Shown in pieces: positions 6,199 through 10,142 of a stretch of DNA of 10,142 nt (the first letter of the stretch is position 1; the number at the start of each line of letters is the position of its first letter). Origin of the DNA: Alphaproteobacteria bacterium (GTDB lineage: Bacteria > Pseudomonadota > Alphaproteobacteria > ATCC43930 > CGMCC-115725). The notes beneath the pieces are model-generated. The model searched no databases. It worked only from the letters and a program-made list of their open reading frames with translations, and had not been told where the DNA came from. The stretch lies in contig JASHRZ010000622.1 of NCBI GenBank assembly GCA_030037055.1, positions 1 through 10,142 on the forward strand, given 5' to 3'. Both the position numbers and the translations under genes were made by a program.

Positions 6199-7086
6199 TC
6201 ATACCCTCTCGATGTCCTCGCGCCCGAACAGGCCGAAGGGCCGAACGAGCATGGTGAGCAGGATCACAGTCGAAGCGACGAGATCGCGCGTGCCGCCGCC
6301 GACGAGCGGATCGATATAACCGGGAATCACATTCTCGAGGATGCCGACCGCGACCCCTGCAATGACGACGCCGCCGATGCTGTCGAGACCGCCGAGGATC
6401 GCGACCGCCAATGCCTTGATGAGCAGCAGCGACAATGTCCAGTCGACCCCCTGCACGGAGCCCCAGAGGATGCCGGCGCAGGCGGCGGCGATTCCGGCGA
6501 GCCCCCAGGAGACCCCGATCGCCCGCTCGACGGAGATGCCCACCGCCCATGACGCCGTTTGATCATCGGAGACGGCGCGCAGCATGACGCCCTGGCGCGA
6601 ATTGAAGAACAGCATCGCCAGCCCGATCAGGACGACCGCTACCACGCCGCCCGCAAGATAGGCGCGGTTGATCAGCATGTCGCCGAGGACGATCGGCTGC
6701 TGGCCGATACCGATGTCCATGCGCTTCATCTGCGCGCCCCAGAGCGCCGGTGCCGATCCGCGCAGCAAGATCTCGGTGCCCAGGGTCAGCATGATGACCA
6801 TGATCACGGGCTGCCCGATCATCCGCCGCAGCGCCAGCCGCTCGAAAGCGCGGCCGAAAAAGAACATGATGAGGATCCCGACGACGACCGCAGCCCAGAG
6901 CGGCGCGCCGAGTGGGTCGGCGAGCCACCACACGACATAGGCGCCGACCATGGCGAGCGCGCCCTGGGCCAGGTTTGCCACGCCCGAGGATTTGAAAACG
7001 AGCACGATACCGAGCGCGACCAGCGCGTACATCAGCCCAACCAGGGCGCCGTTCATGGCGAGCTCGGCGAAATACATGAGGTCCAT
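6199..7086 (-). CDS. livH: HAAT-family ABC transporter permease, LivH type
   Basis: This is the second permease, partner of LivM, 295 residues from the ATG at 7086. It opens with MDLMYFAELAMNGALVGLMY, continues into LVALGIVLVFKSSGVANLAQGALAM, a hallmark of the LivH group, and contains the cytoplasmic loop RQGVMLRAVSDDQTASWAVGI and the closing ILGGLDSIGGVVIAGVAVG. Most of the chain is hydrophobic, with about eight membrane segments. The gene begins two bases after the stop of the acyl-CoA synthetase gene, with GGAGGTG inside the end of that gene about 12 bases upstream; a second ATG three codons in (7077) is possible. The frame is also open far upstream (to 8019), but that stretch is antisense-like composition in another frame of the synthetase and not part of livH. 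Confidence 0.93.
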   Translation of the reverse strand: MDLMYFAELAMNGALVGLMYALVALGIVLVFKSSGVANLAQGALAMVGAYVVWWLADPLGAPLWAAVVVGILIMFFFGRAFERLALRRMIGQPVIMVIMLTLGTEILLRGSAPALWGAQMKRMDIGIGQQPIVLGDMLINRAYLAGGVVAVVLIGLAMLFFNSRQGVMLRAVSDDQTASWAVGISVERAIGVSWGLAGIAAACAGILWGSVQGVDWTLSLLLIKALAVAILGGLDSIGGVVIAGVAVGILENVIPGYIDPLVGGGTRDLVASTVILLTMLVRPFGLFGREDIERV

Positions 7087-7088
7087 GT

Positions 7089-9092
7089 CTAGGAGCCCAC
7101 CTCCATGATTGAAAGGGTGCGGCGCAGCACCCCGGTCTCGCCGGTCGCGTAAGTGATTGGCGCCTCGATCTCGACCGCGGTGGCGCCGGCGTAGAGCGCC
7201 TCGATCACCTGCGCAAAATGACGCTCGATGACGTTTCGGCGCAGCTTGCGGGTCCGCGTCACCTCGCCGTCGTCGGGATCGAACTCCTTGTGCAGGTTGA
7301 CGAAGCGCTTGAGCTTTAGCGGCGGCGGCAGCACCTCGTTGACGTGACGGAGCGCACCGGCGACGAGGGAATAGACTTCCGCCTTCTGGGACAGCTCGGC
7401 GTAGGAGCTGTAGGCCACGCCGTTGACCTGCGCCCAGTGGCCCACCGCCTCCATGTCGATGCAGACGATGGCCGCGAGAAAGTCGCGCCCGGCGCCGAGA
7501 ACGGCGACGTCGCGGATGTATTGGCTGAACTTGATGCGGTTTTCGATGTAGTTCGGGATGAAGCGCTCGCCGCCGCGCGTATGGACCACGTCGCCGATGC
7601 GCCCCAGCACGACGAGCTGCCCGTCCGGCTCGAGATAGCCGGCATCGCCGGTGTGCAGCCAGCCGTCGACCAGGGTGCGCGCCGTGGCCTCGGGATCGTC
7701 GACATAGCCGTCGAAGACGTTTTCGCCGCGGGCGAGGATCTCGCCATTGTCGTCGATCCTGATCTCCACGCCCGGCAGCGCGCGGCCCACGGTGTGAAGC
7801 CGCACGCTGTCGCTGCTTTGCGCCGCGGTGAGCGCGGAGCTTTCCGTCTGCCCGTAGAACTGCTTGAGATCGACGCCGAGTGCGCGGAAGAATAGGAAGG
7901 TGTCCTCGCCGATGGCCTCGCCGGCGGTGTAAGCGCGGCGGGCGCGGCTGAGGCCGAGCTGATCGCGCGTCGGCCCATAGACCAACAGCTCGCCGATGGC
8001 CCGCATCAGCCGTCGCCACGCGCCGATTGGCTTGCCCGCGAGACGGTCGCGCTCGACATCGATCGCGAGTTCCAGGAAGTAATCGAAGAGCCGCCGCTTC
8101 AACGGCGTCGACTCAGCGATGCCGACCTGCAGTCGCGTCAGCAAATTGTCCCAGCTCCGGGCCGAGGCGAAATAGAGTGTCGGCGCCGCCTCGCGCAGAT
8201 TGCGCATCACCGTTTCCTGGCGCTCGGGGATGTCGACGGTAAAGCGCATGGCGATGGCGGCGGCGACGGAGAAGATGAAGTCGCCGGCCCAAGCGATCGG
8301 CAGATAGGCGACGTATTCCTCCCCCTCCTCAAAGTAGCCGGCGGTGGCGGCGTTGCCGACCGAGGCAATGAGCTGCCGATGCTTCAGCAGGATGCCCTTG
8401 GGTTGGCCGGTCGTCCCCGAGGAATGCAGCAGCACGGCGGCGTCCTCCGGCCGCGCCCGGGCCATGAGCGCCGGCGCCAAGCCGGGATCGCCGTCGAGCC
8501 GCCTTCGGCCCATTGCTGCGACGGCCTCGTAGCCGATGAGCCCCGGCGCCCTATAGCCGGCGACGCCGCGGGGATCGTCGTAGACGATGTGTTCCGGCGC
8601 GCCGCTGCGTGCGCGCAGCTCTAGCAGCTTGTCGACCTGCTCCTGGTCTTCGGCGACCGCAAAGCGTGCGCGGCCGCCGCGCGAAAAGTGCTCGAGCTCG
8701 TCGGGCGGCATCTCCGGATAGACCGGCGAGGCGAAACCGCGCAGCATCATTGCGGCAACCATGGCGAAATAGAGCCGCGCGCGATTGTCGCCGATGATGA
8801 CGAGCGGCTCGCCGGCGGTGAAACCGAGCGCCTCAAGCCCGGCGGCCAAGGCGAGAACCTCGTCGAGGTACTGGCGCCACGTATATTCACGCCAGATGCC
8901 GAGGTCGCGCTCGCGCATCGCAACCCGGGCGGCATATGCTTCGGCATTGCGCGCGAGCAGCGAAACCAGCGTCCGGCCGGCAGGAGCGCGGGCCGAAGGG
9001 ATGGCGGCAGAGGTTTCCTGTCGGCTCTCTGCGACGGCTTCAGGCGGCACGACGCCTTGCCTTGCCGAGATAGGCGGCGACGACGCGCTCAT
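7089..9092 (-). CDS. AMP-forming acyl-CoA synthetase (long-chain fatty acid–CoA ligase-like)
   Basis: It belongs to the ANL adenylating superfamily, whose acid–CoA ligases activate a carboxylate to an acyl-adenylate and then to a CoA thioester. In the 667 residues one sees the nucleotide loop HSSGTTGQPKG (223–233), the YGQTE motif (413–417), HTGD (480–483), the hinge region VLGRIGDVVHTRGGERFIPNYIEN (about 495–518), and the C-terminal TRTRKLRR with the presumed catalytic Lys616. The overall pattern (NYIENRIKFSQYIRDVAVLG) resembles long-chain/FadD15-like synthetases. No signal peptide or membrane segment is apparent, so it is cytoplasmic. It lies between livG and livH in an importer operon, implying activation of the imported acid. 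The ATG at 9092 overlaps livG by 53 bases and lacks a ribosome site. A GTG at 9050, preceded by AAGGCAAGG and overlapping livG by only 11 bases, would drop 14 residues that precede the domain and is a good alternative. The substrate is unknown. Confidence 0.91.
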   Translation of the reverse strand: MSASSPPISARQGVVPPEAVAESRQETSAAIPSARAPAGRTLVSLLARNAEAYAARVAMRERDLGIWREYTWRQYLDEVLALAAGLEALGFTAGEPLVIIGDNRARLYFAMVAAMMLRGFASPVYPEMPPDELEHFSRGGRARFAVAEDQEQVDKLLELRARSGAPEHIVYDDPRGVAGYRAPGLIGYEAVAAMGRRRLDGDPGLAPALMARARPEDAAVLLHSSGTTGQPKGILLKHRQLIASVGNAATAGYFEEGEEYVAYLPIAWAGDFIFSVAAAIAMRFTVDIPERQETVMRNLREAAPTLYFASARSWDNLLTRLQVGIAESTPLKRRLFDYFLELAIDVERDRLAGKPIGAWRRLMRAIGELLVYGPTRDQLGLSRARRAYTAGEAIGEDTFLFFRALGVDLKQFYGQTESSALTAAQSSDSVRLHTVGRALPGVEIRIDDNGEILARGENVFDGYVDDPEATARTLVDGWLHTGDAGYLEPDGQLVVLGRIGDVVHTRGGERFIPNYIENRIKFSQYIRDVAVLGAGRDFLAAIVCIDMEAVGHWAQVNGVAYSSYAELSQKAEVYSLVAGALRHVNEVLPPPLKLKRFVNLHKEFDPDDGEVTRTRKLRRNVIERHFAQVIEALYAGATAVEIEAPITYATGETGVLRRTLSIMEVGS

Positions 9093-9870
9093 CGGCGAGC
9101 ACCGTCCCGGGTTCGCCCTCTGCGATCAGCTCGCCGTAACTCAGCACCGCCATGCGGTCGCAGATGCTGGCGACGACGTCCATGTGGTGCTCGATGAGCA
9201 GAACCGTCGTGCCGTGCTCGTCGCGCGTGTCGAGAATGAAGCGCGCCATGTACTCCTTCTCTTCCTGATTCATCCCGGCCATCGGCTCATCGAGGATGAG
9301 GAGTTGCGGCTCGGCCGCGAGCGCGCGGGCGAGCTCGACGCGCTTCTGCAGGCCCAGCGGCACGACATCGATCGGCTCGTCGCGCACATCCTCCAATTGC
9401 AGGAAGTCGATGACCTCTTCGACGCGCCGCCGTTGCCTGATCTCGTCCCGCTCCGCCCACCACCAGTAAAAGAGCGTGGCGAGCGCGCTCGACCGCATGT
9501 GGATGTGCCGCCCGATCAGGATATTGTCGAGCACGCTCATGCCACGGAAAAGTGCGAGGTTCTGGAAGGTCCGGGCGATGCCGAGAGGAGCCACCCGATG
9601 CGGCCTGGTGCCAGTGATGTCGCGGCCTCGGTAGAGGATGCGGCCCTGTTGCGGCGGGTAGAACCCGGTTATCGCGTTGACCAGCGTCGTCTTGCCGCTG
9701 CCATTGGGCCCGACAAGACCAAAGATGGACCCGGACTCGAGGACGAGCGAGATGTCCTTCAGCGCCTTCAGTCCACCGAAGGAACGGGCGACGTCGCGAC
9801 ATTCGAGGCTGGGCGGCGCCGCAACGCCGCGATCGCCGGACGTTTGCGGGCGATCGTCATCGTTTATCAT
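9040..9870 (-). CDS. livG: HAAT-family ABC transporter ATP-binding protein, LivG type
   Basis: This is the first gene of the leftward operon and the first ATPase of the importer. The 276 residues show an extra polar N-terminus (about 1–20), Walker A GPNGSGKTT (54–62), the Q-loop RTFQNL (100–105), Walker B LLILDEPMAGMN (190–201) and the switch His in LIEHHMD (about 225–231). The LivG-type long insert between Q-loop and signature is present (residues about 120–165, with YWWWAERDEIRQRRR). The signature is unusual: PLGLQKRVELARAL (171–184) in place of LSGGQ or the LPYGQQ usual in LivG. The ATG at 9870 is the only sensible start but has no clear ribosome site (GCAAAAG precedes it). The gene ends inside the first codons of the synthetase gene. 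Confidence 0.93.
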   Translation of the reverse strand: MINDDDRPQTSGDRGVAAPPSLECRDVARSFGGLKALKDISLVLESGSIFGLVGPNGSGKTTLVNAITGFYPPQQGRILYRGRDITGTRPHRVAPLGIARTFQNLALFRGMSVLDNILIGRHIHMRSSALATLFYWWWAERDEIRQRRRVEEVIDFLQLEDVRDEPIDVVPLGLQKRVELARALAAEPQLLILDEPMAGMNQEEKEYMARFILDTRDEHGTTVLLIEHHMDVVASICDRMAVLSYGELIAEGEPGTVLADERVVAAYLGKARRRAA

Positions 9871-10013
9871 CTTTTGCAGGTTAGCTTACATCCCGCTTTT
9901 GCCAAAGCGCGGCGAGATCGCGGCGGCGCCGTTGCCGATCCGCGCCGACCGTGAAGCGTCCGCGACAGCTCGGTGTTCAGCGGGCGTCGGAGGTCTGGTT
10001 GCGGCACGACGCC
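9871..10013. other. Gap upstream of livG with no intact gene
   Basis: Apart from the weak promoter candidate, no coding region with family similarity is visible here. Bases from about 9950 to 10013 may be a more decayed continuation of the fliJ-like remnant to the right: in the frame of 9951, VKRPRQLGVQRA loosely resembles Fli[13 protein letters not shown]. The match is too weak to annotate as homologous on its own. Confidence 0.4.
9878..9905 (-). promoter_or_regulatory. Weak candidate promoter of the livG operon
   Basis: On the minus strand TTGGCA (9905–9900) and TAACCT (9883–9878) are 16 bases apart and could be −35 and −10 elements. Transcription would then start only a few bases before the livG ATG, giving an almost leaderless mRNA, which would fit the lack of a ribosome site there. 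This is pattern matching only. The operon needs a promoter in this gap, but its true location is unproven. Confidence 0.25.
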
Positions 10014-10142
10014 GTGGCGCCGGCCGACGCCTTCCGGGCCAGGAGGTCGCCGGCGCCAGCCGGGCGAATCAGCAGGAAGAGCGCGAGGTCAAGCGCAAGC
10101 GCATGAGCACGGACGATCTCCGCATCGAGGACTTCCGCCGGC
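10014..10142 (+). pseudogene. Decayed second copy of the fliJ 3' region (continues past the window)
   Basis: Bases 10046–10141 align without gaps to fliJ bases 2812–2907: by my count 80 of 96 bases and 20 of 32 residues agree, including NQQEEREVKRKRMSTDDLRI against the FliJ segment ending KAMDDLGI, then EDFRR against EGFRR. Further left, 10014–10037 matches fliJ 2770–2793 at 21 of 24 bases (VAPADAFR against EALAEAFR). Between these blocks fliJ has 15 bases and this copy has 5. The ten-base difference puts the two parts in different frames, so the copy cannot encode a FliJ-like protein as it stands. Orientation is the same as fliJ. The part before residue ~85 of FliJ is absent or unrecognisable. 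The window ends inside the match, so the true 3' end is unseen. An alternative is a new small coiled-coil gene using only the second frame, for which I see no supported start. Confidence 0.72.

Noticed and set aside
3079..6552. A 1157-residue open frame on the plus strand
   Set aside because: It is antisense to livF, the binding protein, livM and part of livH, all of which have clear family motifs. The frame is open only because of the strong G/C third-position bias, and its low-complexity, Arg/Asp/Gly/Ala-rich composition matches no protein family.
7087..8019. Upstream in-frame extension of livH (total 606 residues), suggesting a fusion protein
   Set aside because: The extension lies inside the acyl-CoA synthetase gene in another frame and is Arg/Ala-rich with no domain. 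The LivH family start coincides with the ATG at 7086.
1..10142. Search for tRNA/rRNA genes, CRISPR arrays, transposase genes, IS terminal repeats or phage genes
   Set aside because: None was seen by eye on either strand. The insertion suggested by the fliJ remnant has no visible integrase or transposase within the window.

Overview
The window reads as chromosomal DNA of a high-GC, flagellated alphaproteobacterium, most likely a member of the Hyphomicrobiales. The evidence is a CtrA master cell-cycle regulator, divergently placed fliI and fliJ genes, canonical CtrA boxes (TTAA-N7-TTAAC) between them, and strong G/C preference at third codon positions. A ctrA–fliI–fliJ neighbourhood is, to my knowledge, common in that order. 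I cannot name the genus from sequence alone.

Left part (1–3048). The last codons of an unrecognised rightward gene end at 61. A 159-base gap follows, holding three perfect or near-perfect hairpins. Two of these present the hyperstable GCGAAGC cap, one on each strand, as expected of back-to-back terminators between convergent genes. ctrA (221–937, leftward) is intact, with phospho-acceptor D51 and a winged-helix DNA-binding domain. The ctrA/fliI gap carries two full CtrA boxes flanking two GC-rich palindromes. This suggests that CtrA controls its own gene and the fliI–fliJ flagellar export operon. fliI (export ATPase) and fliJ (coiled-coil export chaperone/stalk) overlap by four bases.

Right part (3049–9870, all leftward). 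Six tightly packed genes form one apparent operon, in transcription order livG, acyl-CoA synthetase, livH, livM, periplasmic binding protein, livF. Together they encode a complete branched-chain-amino-acid-type (HAAT) ABC importer: binding protein, two permeases and two ATPases. An AMP-forming CoA ligase of the long-chain fatty acid/aromatic acid type is embedded between livG and livH. The simplest reading is import of a carboxylic acid (aromatic, alicyclic or fatty acid-like) followed at once by CoA activation. The substrate cannot be read from the sequence.

Right edge (9871–10142). There is no intact gene here. The last ~130 bases are clearly homologous to the 3' part of the fliJ gene 7 kb to the left, in the same orientation, but with a frameshifting length difference. 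The livG–livF cluster is therefore bracketed by an intact fliJ and a decayed fliJ remnant. This is the most surprising feature of the window, and it suggests that the transport/ligase cluster was inserted next to fliJ by an event that duplicated or imported part of that gene.
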